Origin: Entophlyctis helioformis | Taxonomy: Eukaryota > Chytridiomycota > Chytridiomycetes > Chytridiales > Chytriomycetaceae | Assembly (NCBI GenBank): GCA_025526915.1 | Contig: JAHLKH010000118.1 | Span: forward strand, 1 to 64,000 | Direction: 5' to 3' | Length of the DNA: 64,000 nt | Shown: piece by piece, positions 23,601-35,600 of the stretch | Layout of the letters: each line of letters starts with the position of its first letter | Position numbering within the stretch: position 1 is the first letter of the stretch | The notes under the pieces: model-generated | Database searches by the model: none | What the model was told of the DNA's origin: nothing | Seen by the model: the letters and a program-made list of their open reading frames with translations, nothing else | Made by a program: the position numbers and the translations under genes

Positions 23601-26600
23601 TTCGACGGATGGGATAGCGTTTCCTACCTTGGCACTGAATGTCTGTGGCTTTCACCATGGGATGTACCCCTGTCGCAGTCACGTCAAATAAATGATACCG
23701 AGGGACATCAGCAAAGGTACGCAGACTGCTTGGAACAACAACGCCTTCCGCCGCAGCGATAGCATGCGCGTCGATGCGGTAAAAAACCGAAAACTCGTAT
23801 CGAGACTGGTTTCGCACACAGGCCTTGATCTTCAGGGTTTGATTGGAGCGTGCTGGAAGGGCCTTGACGAGCTGGGTTATTTCCAGCTCTGATTCTATAA
23901 CAGGCAAACATGCAGGTCAATTGAGTGTGTACCTATGTACATTGGCCTGCTTCACTTGGTTACCTTTGATATTGTTTGGAAGTGGGAATAGCTGGTTGTC
24001 CTCGGGGTTCTTGCGGTAGATTTCAAGCGTGTAAAAGACGTCGCACTCGCTTGGGTTGAACAAGACAATCTCGCGCTCCATGGCAGTGTTGACCAGAATG
24101 GTCTCGAACTCCACAATGGATGGCTTTGCAATGACGTTGCCAAGCATTCCACGGCCCATCACAACAAAGCTTGCCCTTCGTCGAGCAACCGTTTCGTTTT
24201 CGTCTAAATGAATCAGGTTAGTACCGTTGACAATGTGACATTAGCGATCACTTACAAAGGAGCTCATGGGAGTAGTAGCACGGAATCTTGAGGATAAAGT
24301 TGCTTGTGTTGTTGGGGGCAAAGGTGCACGTCAAGACTGACACGCTATTTGGGGCAAGGATATCGCAGAGCGGCTCGATAGACACCACAGAGGCATACTG
24401 CCGCGGAATGCGCCATTCGAAATTGACAGATATGCGCGAAGTGTTGCGAATGGTAAAGTGTCGAACTGCAACTGCACCGATGCATGTGGGCTTGAAGCAC
24501 AGCGTGTTGTTGTCTTCAAATGAGATCTGGGGGTAGTAACCGATCCCGCGCATTTGGAGGTCCTGTTTGAAGAACGAGTCGGTGTTGGTTGGCGTGTAAG
24601 TATGGCGTTCAGCTTACAAGCATCGCTCTGCGTCACACTTACATAGCTATTGTTCAGAGAGCTGTTGAAATAGCACTTGAGAGCTTGCTCGTATTCTCGT
24701 TGCTCGCTTGGGGAAAATCGAAACACAATCAGGCGCGACTCTCCCTTGTGCAGAATGCCAATGCGTGGCTTAACGGAGAACGTTGCACCACCGCGACTTG
24801 CAAGCTCTGTGCCTCCTCCAATGCCCATTGTCGAGCGCACGCCGCTGTCGAGGAACGAGAACTTGACCGATGTGTCGCCTGAATTGGAAACCCGCACGGT
24901 TCGATAGACAGACTTGTCCACATGGCAGGCAGGAAAGTCGAGACGTGTAGCACCAAAGCTGATCTTGGGGATAAACGTATCTTCGCCAGGCGGGAATGTG
25001 TTGCTAGATTTCCAGCGGCAATTATGTTTAGCAGGGTCGTCTGAACCTACGATTGCTGATTAAAACTGACCCAGCAATGGTTGGTGTAAGACACCACGGT
25101 GGAGTAAACGTATCCTCGTTGACTAGACGGAAATTGCGCATGCTCTTGAAGTACACAAAGCATTCCAGCTGAGCACCGTAAAAGGAGTTGTCAACCTTTG
25201 GACGGAAGTTGACCCGAAACTCCATCGTGCCTTTTGCCAAGATGTCTGCAACTTTTGGCGTGACGGTGAACACAGGCTCGTCCCTATGATGTGATTTGAA
25301 ACTGCCTGTGAGTTTCAATTGCCATCAAGTGCGTATTGCGCTGGCACATGCAGAATCACTAGGGACACCTACCCACTCGATTCTCCTGGCAATATCCACA
25401 CGCACGACATTTTCCCCTTTGTGTTGTTTGTAATGCGAATGGTCTGCGACTCAATCACTCGGTACCTGGAGCAAGCTCCGAAGTCGACATAGGTGTCGTT
25501 CAAGGTGCATGCAAGCATTTCTCCTGCGTTTTCGTAAAAGTATTCGCTTCCCACAAGACCGTCATCGTACGGCGAGTCAAGGATTCGACGCATTGCTGTG
25601 CGAGGCGTGAAAGAGTAAGTACAGCACACTGAACCGTTGTTTTCAGCCAAGGCACTTTACATTGGTGCGCAGCCAATTCTTGATCCGAATACATCAGCAC
25701 TCCTTTGTTGCATACAACCGTACTGGTTTTGAGCATCTGATCCGCAGAGCTATACTGATCAGAGGGACTCTTCTGAATGATAGTGTGATTATCAAAACAG
25801 TATTCGAATTGTTACCTCTTCAAGCTGCTCGGGTCCATACTGCCACAAGCCATTCTTGACACGCTCTTGGTAGTTGAAAATGTGCTGCGGCTTGAACGTC
25901 GCTGGTCGTCGCTTGTCATTGTAACACGTGCCCATAAAATCAACAAACTTGCATATCGCAAAGGTAAGTGTTGGGCCAGGCAGAGAAGCTTTGACACTGC
26001 TTGATTCTTTTCCTATCCTTACAATTGCGTCTTGATGCTCAACGAGACAATAAACACGACGATGGTAGTTTATCGGCTCAACCGGCGAAAACTTGACGGT
26101 CAACGCAACAGATGAGTTTGGGTTGATTGTTCCCCATGGCTTGTCAATGCGGAACGTGCTATTGACTTCTGTCAAAAACTGTGTAACACATTTGTTCGTT
26201 TCAGCATGCGCAGTCCATTATTTCAACATGTCTCTGTCGCCCCAACTTGCCTGATAGAATGCTGGCGTACTCGTGTGGTTTTGCAAGTACAAGGCGCGGG
26301 TGATCGTGCTTCCTGCCTGGGTGTCATGAAAGTTGACAATGTCGGGGTTGAGAGTCACCTTTGGGCCAACTCCACAGCCACGACAGCTGATTCTGAGAGT
26401 GTTCCCGGAAAGAGTTGTAATGTCAAAGTAGTCGTTGGAATACATCCCTGCCGCCACGGGTGTGTATGTGATCTGTTTCCCCGGCATTGTAAAGGTGCAT
26501 GCAACATCGTTAGCCAGATTTGCTGCCACGATTGCCATAAGCTAAAGTGGCTAGCCTCAATCTGCCGAGATTCATGCATGTTCGACGTACGCCAATTTCG

Positions 26601-28134
26601 ATGCTCTTCTTGCTTGGTACTGTGCCCGAAAGCATCGAAAACTCAAAGTAAGGGTCCGTGTCACGCTCCGATCTCTTGATTTTAAAGTTGGCGTGAACCT
26701 AGTGTGCGTATGGAGGAGATCATCCATTAGCCAGCGCAGGTATTCGAATCTCTTTGGATACACACAGTAGCGCATGAATAAAACGTACGACAGAGTGGTT
26801 TTCTAGCACAAACTTTTTCTCGACGCTTTTGCCGATGAACACCTCTCCAAAGTCAAACACTTTTGGGTTCCCCTCGATTCTCAAATGAGAGTACTTGCCA
26901 ATGCCATACACTGTCATGGCTTGGGTGACTTTTGCCTTGTCCCACTGCGCTCGATCTCCAAACAAGCATACAGCGACAGATGTAAAGACGGATGCGTCCT
27001 TTACCACTGTGTTAGAACCAAGTTGCTTTGATGGATGCCGTTGCTGCACTTACCATTGGCTTGAACTCGACTGTAACAACACAGCAACCGCCTGGCGGCA
27101 AGGATCCTGATTTTGGCGATATGGAGAAGGGCTTGCTGATCTCCCATTCAAAGCAGCTGACGAGTTCTCCAGTGTTGCGCAGCACAAATGTCTTCTTTGC
27201 CGTTTCACGAACCGGACACAGGGAAAAGTCGACTGTTTCGGGAAACTCAAGCACATGTTCCGGTAGAGTCGCCTTTACAGGGAGATAGAACTTGCCAAAC
27301 GACGTTGTGAATTCTATAACGTCGCTGTAGCACTCCTGCAAGATAAGATGGGTTAGTTTGCGCGTTGAAATGCGCATCAAGGGTCCAGATCCGTCAGGAC
27401 ATTGACAGATGCCAAGAAGAAGACGCGCCTTGGCAACTGGCCGGAATGTAATTGGCACCGTCCAGCTCATGCCCGCGCTCAGTGTCTGCGTTTCTGGAAA
27501 GTCCATCGAGAAATATCTGGTTTGCGGCAGTTTGTACTTGATCTTTTGTGTTTTCATGACAACGTTTTTGACGACTAGCTGCTTGATGTGCTCGCCGCCA
27601 GGTTCCCTGCATACCGCAAGGAGGATGTTTGGTTGGAATGGTCAGGATGAATAGACCAGGCCAGCAGGTGTGAACTGCTTGCAGAGAACGACCGTCACTT
27701 GGGGGATGAATGCCAAATCACAAGGGTGCTTACCAGCGCGTGAAATGAACCATCTCAGCGCAGTCGATGCCAAACTGAGCTCGGCGTTCTGCACGGTTTG
27801 GGGTCAAGATAATAGCACGCCCACCGTGCCCTTGGCTCGTCGAGCTTGTCGAGCCAGACACGCCAGACGGTTCAGACTGGCCAAACGTTGCTTGCTGTTG
27901 AGGAGCAGGCGGAGGCGGCGAGTCGCAGCATGAGGACGAGGACGAAGAGGTTGAGACTGAGCCAGCACCAGTAAACGCTCTGTTGTGAAACTTTGTTGCG
28001 CCAGCACCAGTGGCGCCTCCTGTTCCATGGGAACGATAGCCTCCGCCGTGGCCGACACTCGAGACGCCACCAGCGCCAACGTCGACACCAACAACGCCAG
28101 ACGCTGTTGTGGCTGGCTGCCTTTCAAGATCCAT
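20681..28134 (-). CDS. CFAP65: CFAP65 (CCDC108) axonemal protein
   Basis: Large gene of about 20 exons. Exon 1 is 28134-27734, exon 2 27606-27429, exon 3 starts at 27335, and the last exon is 20822-20681; internal exons were followed only through their protein blocks. After a Gly/Ser-rich N-terminus the product matches CFAP65: WEPGGEHIKQLVVKNV, KYKLPQTRYFSMDFPET, WTVPITFRPVAK, SDVIEFTTSFGKFYLPVKA, ISPKSGSLPPGGCCVV. It continues as repeated immunoglobulin-like MSP/ASH modules, seen as recurring phrases such as NTSRISVNFEWRIP and SPGQSRICKVIFTP. In other organisms CFAP65 belongs to the axonemal central apparatus and is needed for flagellar beating. Intron 2 is GC-AG. The start codon is 56 bp from that of TRAPPC1. 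I am sure of the family, not of every exon edge. Confidence 0.85.
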
Positions 28135-28190
28135 ACGGGTTGTTTTTGGCTTGCTGACAAAACGCGTTGTCTAGCGTTCATCAATATATC
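28135..28190. promoter_or_regulatory. 56-bp divergent promoter between CFAP65 and TRAPPC1
   Basis: Only 56 bp separate the two start codons, so both 5' UTRs and the core promoters must fit here or overlap. No TATA box is visible. Confidence 0.6.
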
Positions 28191-28331
28191 ATGGCGGTGA
28201 GCGCCGTGCGACGCACTTTGGAACGCCCCACTCTGGCATGTTGCTGATGCTGCTGGCTGCTTCGACAGATATACGACCTGTACATCTTTGACAGACACTG
28301 CGTCTGTGTCTTCTACGCTAGCTGGAACCGC

Positions 28332-28366
<35 letters not shown>

Positions 28367-28978
28367 CCTAGGCACTGCAGGCAGCCAACCAACAGACAAG
28401 CTGGACAATGGCGGCTCGTCAGGACAGGCAGCAGGGGCAGCTGGAGCGGCAGGAACAGGAATGGGGGCCGGAGCCAATGCAGCGTCTGGCGGCCTTGGCG
28501 CAGGGGGGATGGCAGGCGTGGCTGTGGACAAGCAGGCCGAGGAGAACGCCAAGCTTGTGTATGGCGTCGTCTTCTCGCTGCGCAACATCGTCTCAAAGAT
28601 CAGCCCCAAGCAAGGGTGGGTTGGTGGCTACGGGCACTCGGCTGCTGTTACGGGCACTCTGATCTGACCCTCACGACCCTTGGCCACTGCGGCCTGAAAT
28701 GGATTCCTTGGTCGGACAGGGACAACTTTCTGTCGTATCGCACAAGCAACTACAAGCTACACTACTTTGACACTGCCACTGGCCTCAAGCTCGTGCTCCT
28801 GACGGATCCTGGGATGGAGAACATGACCGAGGTGCTCCGCGCCATCTACTCGCAGATCTACGTGGAATACGTGTCCAAGAATCCCCTGGTTGCACTGGAC
28901 AGCGGCCAGATCCAGAACGAGCTGTTCCGCACAAACCTGATGCGCTTTGTTCGCACTCTCCCAGGCTTCAATGCATAG
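28191..28978 (+). CDS. TRAPPC1: TRAPP complex subunit 1 (Bet5)
   Basis: Three exons (28191-28196, 28269-28615, 28720-28978), 203 aa. Sedlin/longin-fold subunit of the TRAPP tether and Rab exchange factor at the ER-Golgi. The product MAIYDLYIFDRHCVCVFYASWNRQ, then VYGVVFSLRNIVSKISP, FLSYRTSNYKLHYFDTATG, IYVEYVSKNPL and ELFRTNLMRFVRTLP follows TRAPPC1 closely. The first coding exon is just ATG GCG. Between the first strand and the next helix is an insertion of about 70 residues: alternating Ala-Gln from a GGCACA hexamer repeat, then Gly/Ala-rich. This makes the protein ~60 aa longer than the usual 145. Confidence 0.93.
28337..28366 (+). repeat. CAGGCA hexamer repeat encoding Ala-Gln
   Basis: About five units inside TRAPPC1 exon 2, translated as (Gln-Ala)n, at the start of the lineage-specific loop. 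Confidence 0.85.
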
Positions 28979-29045
28979 AAGTGTGTGATGGTGTGCCCGA
29001 ATGTTTTTTGCGTTTTTTCCCCGCACATTCCACATCGAATCCATT

Positions 29046-30851
29046 ATGCTCCGAGCGCTTCCTCAGTTGTCGTCTCACTTGCGCTGCACACCCTCGGCAT
29101 CTGCCTTTGGCGCTGCCCGCCTTGCGGCGCCTCGTGTCCAGCTCATGTCTTCCGCATCTGCTGCCCGCGATGCACCGGCGCCGCTCTCTGCCAAGGCGCT
29201 GTCGGTCCAGCTTACGCAAACGCCAAAGCCAAAGCAGCCTCTCAACCAGCTCGTTTTCGGCCAGACATTCACCGACCACATGCTTACCATTGAGTGGCAG
29301 GCCAGTAAGGGTGCGTGCAGATGCTCATGCTTTCGTCTGGCTTCTTGCTTCCATGCCGCTTGTACGCCGGCAGCAAGCGTCACCCATCCATCCGTCCGTC
29401 CGCCTCCATCCGTCCGCCGTGGCTTTGCTGGCGACTCTCTTGGTGCGCTGGTGGCGGATTGGTCACTGTGCCAATCATGTGGCCTGATCGGGTGACTGGA
29501 CACATCCACCTTGACAAGCATCCGCATCGCTGCTGTATCTGGGCGTCCTCTATGCGCTCTTGCCCATTGCTGCTGACGCTGACACTACGTTCCTCCAACC
29601 AGGATGGGCTGCTCCCAAGATCCAGCCCTACGGCAAGATCTCTCTCGAGCCGTCTGCCACCGTGTTCCACTATGCCCTCGAGTGCTTTGAGGGTCTGAAG
29701 GCGTACGTCTCTCTGTTGGTGTCGCTGGAAGCCAGACTGTGCATGAATGCACTTTGAAATGCCGGCATCTGACAGTGGCCTTCTTATCAGATACAAGGAC
29801 AAGCAGGGTCGCATTCGTCTGTTCCGTCCTGACATGAACATCACCCGGTTCCTCAAGTCCTGCAAGCGTCTGACTCTGCCTTCGTTTGACAAGGAAGAGC
29901 TCCTGACGCTCATCAAGCAGTACGTCAAGACTGAGCAAAGCTGGATCCCCAGCGAGCGCGGATACTCGCTGTACCTTCGCCCAACTGCCATCGCCACGCA
30001 AGAGTCTCTTGGTGAATATACTGCGTGTCTTTACATGTGGCGAATCCTCGAGACGGCCCTTGTGCGAGCCGTACTGAACAACATGCCACGCCTTGATCTA
30101 TTGCCTCTCAGGTGTCGGCCCCTCGAACCGCTCGCTCGTCTTTGTGATTGCGTCGCCTGTTGGCCCGTACTACAAGACCGGCTTCTCTGCCGTCTCGCTG
30201 TATGCATCCAAGGAGTATGTCCGTGCCTGGCCCGGCGGCACCGGTGATGCCAAGCTCGGTTCCAATTACGCCTCTGGTATTCGCCCCCAGATCGAGGTTG
30301 CCAAGGATGGCTACCAGCAGATCCTCTGGCTTTTTGGCCCCAACTCGGAGATTACCGAAGGTTGGTCGATTGTTGCTTGCCGCACTGTTCAGACGAATGC
30401 CTTGCTCATGCGGCGTGTCTTCTCTTGGTCCTTCTGGCGATCTCCAGTCGGCACGATGAACTTCTTCATGTACTGGATCAACGAAAAGGGCGAGAAGGAG
30501 CTTCGGACGCCTCCGCTTGATGGCACCATCCTGCCTGGTGTTACTCGCGACTCGATCCTCACCCTGTCACGCGAATGGGGAGAGTTCAAGGTGGCCGAAG
30601 GCTCCATCACAATGGACATGGTCACTCGCGCACTCAAGGATGGCCGCATCCTTGAAATGTTTGGCGCTGGCACTGCCGCCATTGTCAGCCCCATCAAGCG
30701 TATCCACTACGACAACCAGGACCTCAACATCCCCGTTGACCCCAAGGACCCGACGTCGCAGGCCGGTCCTCTGACCAAGCGCTTCGCCGACACTATCATG
30801 GGCATCCAGTATGGTGAAATCCCCCACAAGTGGTCTGTCGTTGTTGACTAA
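29046..30851 (+). CDS. Branched-chain amino acid aminotransferase
   Basis: Five exons (29046-29310, 29603-29702, 29791-30011, 30112-30360, 30448-30851), 412 aa. PLP enzyme transferring the amino group between Leu/Ile/Val and 2-oxoglutarate. Family blocks: [83 protein letters not shown] (Lys of GDAKLG binds PLP), TMNFFMYW and [13 protein letters not shown]. The first ~45 residues are Arg/Ser/Ala-rich without acidic residues, as in a mitochondrial presequence. A poly(A) signal AATAAA is at 30866-30871. The gene is tail-to-tail with the Artemis-like gene (46 bp between stops). Confidence 0.95.
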
Positions 30852-30865
30852 ACCGCATGCACGCG

Positions 30866-30871
30866 AATAAA
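30866..30871 (+). terminator. Poly(A) signal of the aminotransferase gene
   Basis: AATAAA 14 bp after the stop codon. Transcription ending downstream of it must run into the 3' end of the opposite gene. Confidence 0.5.
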
Positions 30872-30897
30872 CAGTCGCAGCGGCAGCGTTATCTTTA

Positions 30898-32597
30898 CTA
30901 AACCGGCTTCGTGCATTGAAGTCGTACCAATGGATGCAATCGACCGGCTTTGCTCTCCATGAACCTGGCTCTTGCCTGGCTTACTGATTCAGAGTTGATC
31001 GCGCGAGACGGTCGCAGCTGATCCGTCTGTGTGCATACATTTGCCGATGCCGTTTCTGGCGCGTCTTGCGTCATGTTGCTGGACACAAAGCCGAAATGGC
31101 CCATGATTTGTTCGCGCCCCAAACGGCCTCCGTCGTCGCTTGCCACGGTTGGGTAGAAGCGTGCCGGTCTTATCAGTTTTGTAAACGCTACGAGCTCGTC
31201 AAGAGATCCATGCATCGAAAAGAGCACTCGTATGTGCATCTGGTCATGGACGTTTTGCGCAACAAAATCAAAGGTGCTTCCATGAAGGAGCCGCCAAGAC
31301 GTGTGCCGGATGACCGACGTTTCATGGCTCCAGAACATGGCGGACGGCTGGATTTTGAGCAATCGGCCAAAGCGCAGGGCTTGCTTGATGGTTTCGCAGT
31401 CATCCACAAAAAACCTCGCCTCGGCTTCGTTCGATGTCAGGTGTTGTGCAATCGTATCGCTCCCAAAAATGTCTTCGCCTGCCAACGTGCACTTGCTCAG
31501 ACTTTGATACTTGGCCAGCCGCGCAGGCGAGACGTAGATCTGTCAAGTGCATTAGTATCGGCCGATTCCTGGCAAATGTCGCACCAATGCATCATGCAGA
31601 AGCCGGCCAATGAGTGGCTGGATGCATGCCAGCCTACCTTTGTGCCAAACTCTTGTGCCAATGCAACCCAAATGAGCTCGTATCCAGTTGTTGAGGCGCG
31701 AAGCCACACACACGTAGCATCAGGAAACAAGCCCACAGCCTCCACAATGGCCTTTATCGACTCCTCCTTCGATATGGGTCGATGAATGGTGCAGATGCCA
31801 ACACCAAGGAATCTTTAGACGCAGTGTCTTGCATTTCGCCACAATGTACTCTCAAGCCACGCTCACCCGCGACGGCAACTGAGACCAGTCTGGGCTAGCA
31901 AACGTGGAGTCGGCATAGAGCGTGGTGATGCGACGCTCGGCACTGTCCAAGTGGCCCAGCATGCATTCGTAGCTGATAAACTGAGTTGCCAAGTGAGCCT
32001 CGAGTCGAAAGTCGCCTGTGCACAGCACGCGTCCGTTGGAGCCCTCGATAAGAACCCTGTCACACATGCCGCCCGATCAGTTCGTCTCCGGTCTCATGTG
32101 GGCAGGCTCTCGCACTGCTTCATCGCGGGACTTGCATTGCAGACCCGGGCGAGTGGTTTGCAGGCAGCAATGTCGCCTGAACGACATCGCCATTGTCCAG
32201 GTCGATCGAAACAGACCGGTGGAAGGCGACGGGAACGAGCCGGGTGATGGACTGCATCAGTTGCCTCAATCGGCCATCTTCAGATATGCGCAGCAGCCTT
32301 GCTGTTACTTCCGAGCAAAACACTGGCGCTCCAAGCCTTGCTCCAGGCAGCCCTCGCAGGTGATCTGTAGTGTTTTGTCAGCCGGCTTCTCTCGACTCTG
32401 TTGCCGACGGCAAGATCAAGCCCAGCCAGACGCACCTGCATGGCTGTGGGTCAGGAAGAATGCTCTGATGTGCGGCTCGCAAAAGAAACAGTCGACGGCA
32501 ATGGCTGGGTACTGCCCGTCGTATCAGCCGTCGGCCCGGCTGTCAGACCAGCCTCGTGCCAACTGCTCACCTCCCGGACACGGCCGTCAAACGACAT
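30898..32597 (-). CDS. Artemis/SNM1-like metallo-beta-lactamase nuclease
   Basis: Six exons (32597-32571, 32511-32436, 32364-32136, 32056-31867, 31766-31638, 31539-30898), 430 aa. Metallo-beta-lactamase/beta-CASP nuclease of the DCLRE1 family (DNA end processing and cross-link repair). It starts MSFDGRVREYPAIAVD like Artemis (MSSFEGQMAEYPTISID). Metal motifs: THSHADHLRGL (HxHxDH, split by intron 2), PANHSPGSAM (His), CTGDFRLE (Asp). The beta-CASP part contains LPSREESIKAIVEAV and TTGYELIWVAL. It lacks the long regulatory tail of vertebrate Artemis, so assignment within DCLRE1A/B/C is uncertain although its N-terminus is most like DCLRE1C. Intron 3 is GC-AG (AAT|GCAAGT). Confidence 0.87.
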
Positions 32598-32639
32598 TAC
32601 AAAATTCGCCAAAAATAAGTCGCCTGATCATCAACAAAA
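32598..32639. promoter_or_regulatory. 42-bp divergent promoter, Artemis-like / WD40 gene
   Basis: The two start codons are only 42 bp apart, the closest head-to-head pair in the window. The sequence is A/T-rich without a TATA consensus. Core promoter elements must overlap the 5' coding ends. Confidence 0.6.
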
Positions 32640-35600
32640 ATGAGCTTGACAGGGGCAGGCGCTCGCGCAGAGCGCAAGTACAATGCCCCTGGAGCAGTGT
32701 CTGGAGCAGGCGCATCACGGACAAACGCCGTGGCAGCTGCGTCAAAAGACACGGAGCAAACGCCGGGCATGTACAAGAGCCGCCGCACAGCGATCAAGTT
32801 TCACGCCAACACCGATAAGGTGAATGTCGTCAAGGATCCTGCCATCTACCGCGCGGACAGGGAAATGAATCTGGCGCATTTCAAAGAGCTCATGCAGATC
32901 TTCCGGGTGAGAGTGTGCGCGCATGCCTATGCATCCATCGGGCTGGTCTGCGCAGTATGCACGAGCATTTGTGTGCATCTGCCTGCGTGCCGTCTGGGCT
33001 CAGCGTACCATATCTGACCATTGCTTGCACAAACGATCGCAAGAAATGTTCCAATAACGAAACAGGCACCATTTCGCTGGATGACTTCAAGACAGCGTTC
33101 GCGACTGTTCTCGGCCAGGGGCTCACAGACGAGCAAATGAGCATTCTGTTCATGAAGATTGACGCAAACACGGACAATGCCATCGACTGGGACGATTTCA
33201 GCACATACATGCTCCTGCGCGCTGAAGGACAAAAGCTGATGCGCGAGGAAGCCGAGACCAAGCTGTTTGACGCCGAATCGACGAGGCACCCCATCGCCAC
33301 GGCTCACAAGGACGTGATCGTGCGCATCCAGTTCATTGACTCGCTCAAGCGCTACATGAGCTGCAGCCGCGAAGGAACTCTGTGCTACTGGAATGATCGT
33401 CTCAAACTTCAACGTGCGTATCGAAACGCAGGGTAAGCACTTGGAACTGTCTCAATCCCGAGCATGCCAAGCAAGGCTGCTCATCTTGGTCATCATGTGC
33501 TTGACGCATTAATGGATGCTGCTTTCGTTTTACAAATGCTAAACTCGCCTTGCTGGCCACTGACCCCCCCAGACAGCCACGTAACGAGCAGATCGACGGA
33601 AACAGCAAAAAGACTGTCAAGACTGGACCGGGGTCTCAGCATCATCGATGGATACATGATGCGGTGTTCATGGACAATGTCAACAAAGTTGCGCTTGCGT
33701 CAGATGATCACCAGATCACCATTTACGGTAGGGAAGGAGTGCGGGCTTGGCACTGCGCAAAAGACGGATCCATGGTTCCAGGTGCATGCTTTTCAAACCA
33801 ACTTACTCTTCCCACTTACTCACCGTCTTTGCGGTCCATGACAAGATGGAACGACCTTGCAAAAGGCTCTTTGCCTCGATCTGCAAAGCGTCAATGTTCT
33901 CACGCTCGACTATTGGACGGACCGCGATAACCCCAATGCAACCGAAAGCATGCTCTTGTATGGCACCGACTCGGGCTGCGTCAATGTCTTTACGTTTAAC
34001 AATGACAAGATGTTCAAGGTCGGAGTGAGACAGAAGGATCAGGCCGAGCACATTTTTCTGGAAAAGGAAGGCACAAGTAACCGGGCACTCAAGAGTTGGG
34101 GCTCGCTTTGGAAACGCCGTGCACACGGGGACTGGACCGTCAAGGTCAAGTACGTCCCAGATCTGCACGCAATCATATCCTGCTCTCCCGACCCACGCGA
34201 GTCGCTTGTTGTCGCAGCCATGGACTTGAATCGCAAGTGGCAAATCCACGTGTCGCCGGTCCACAAGGGCGTCAACGCATTTGCCTTTTGCAGGTTTCCT
34301 GTCACGCTCATCACTGGAGGAACAGGTACGGTTTACCATGCTTTGAGCGTATCTGTGCAATCACCCGACCACCATCCTCCCAGTTTGCGTCGCCTGCACG
34401 TCAAGCACGCCGCTAACCATGATGCCGTGCGATCCACCCCCCACTTGGCGCTTGCATGCTCGTCTACTCTCTCCAGACCGACAGTTGCGTCTGTGGAATC
34501 CCCATCGCCTCCACCATCCAATGGCCGCAATGAAGGGCCACAGCTCTCCGATCACCGATATCACGGTGAACGAGCTGAATGGCCAGGTGATTTCCCTCTC
34601 GGTCGACAAGGACATCAAAATATGGGATATTCGGAAGCAGCAATGCCTGCAAACCATCACAGACTTTAGCGTTCATCGCCCGGATGACATTATTTCTGCC
34701 ATCATGTTCAACCCGCAAGGCGGCAAGATCGTCACCGGGACATATGCGATCACGACATACAGCCTCAAGGAGCAGACAACAGTCACTGACTTCCCAAAGA
34801 GCCACGACTTTCCTGTGCGCGCTGTGCTTTACAACTCTGCTTTCAAACAGATTGTCACCGGGTGCGACGGAAGCGTCGTCAATGTCTGGGTAGGCTCGTC
34901 CATGTATTGCCTTTGACAGATGGTCAATTCCTTTCCATATGCCGCCTTTGTTTAAGCCTGCCGGCTCACCGTTGATGCAATGATGGGCTGCTTTTGGTCG
35001 CACATAGGATGCTTTTTCAGGGCAAAAGACGTTTAGGTTTTCAGAAGCACATGGCAAGTCGGAGATCACAGCAATGGCCTTTGACGCTGGCGGACGCCGT
35101 CTTATCACTGGAGGACGAGGTAGGGTCGTGGAGGCTTGATACGTTTTCGATGACTGCTCTGCATTCCACTGCTTGATCAGCTTGGGTCTTGTCGATGCCA
35201 ACTGAAGCAACACTTACGCGCAACTCGTGCACCATGCACAACCATTATGCACCAGACGGCACGATCAAGATCTGGAACTTCAACAACGGCCAGCATCTGC
35301 AGGAGCTTGTCAAAAAAGACAAGACTGAGGTCACTGGCTTGGCTGTAAGTGAACATGGATTGCTTATGTCGATACAGCATTTACTGTAGTGCGCACTGTT
35401 GGACGCTGCATTCACGCAATTATGGCCGTGGTCCTGATCGTCTTATTGTTATTGTACATGTAATCGACACACACACACACACACACACACACACTTTTGC
35501 TCGAGTTCAGTACATCGACATGAAGGACTCGGCCTATTTTGTCGCAACCGGGTGGAACCGCAAGATTACCATCTTCGCAGATGATCCGGACTCTTTGACT

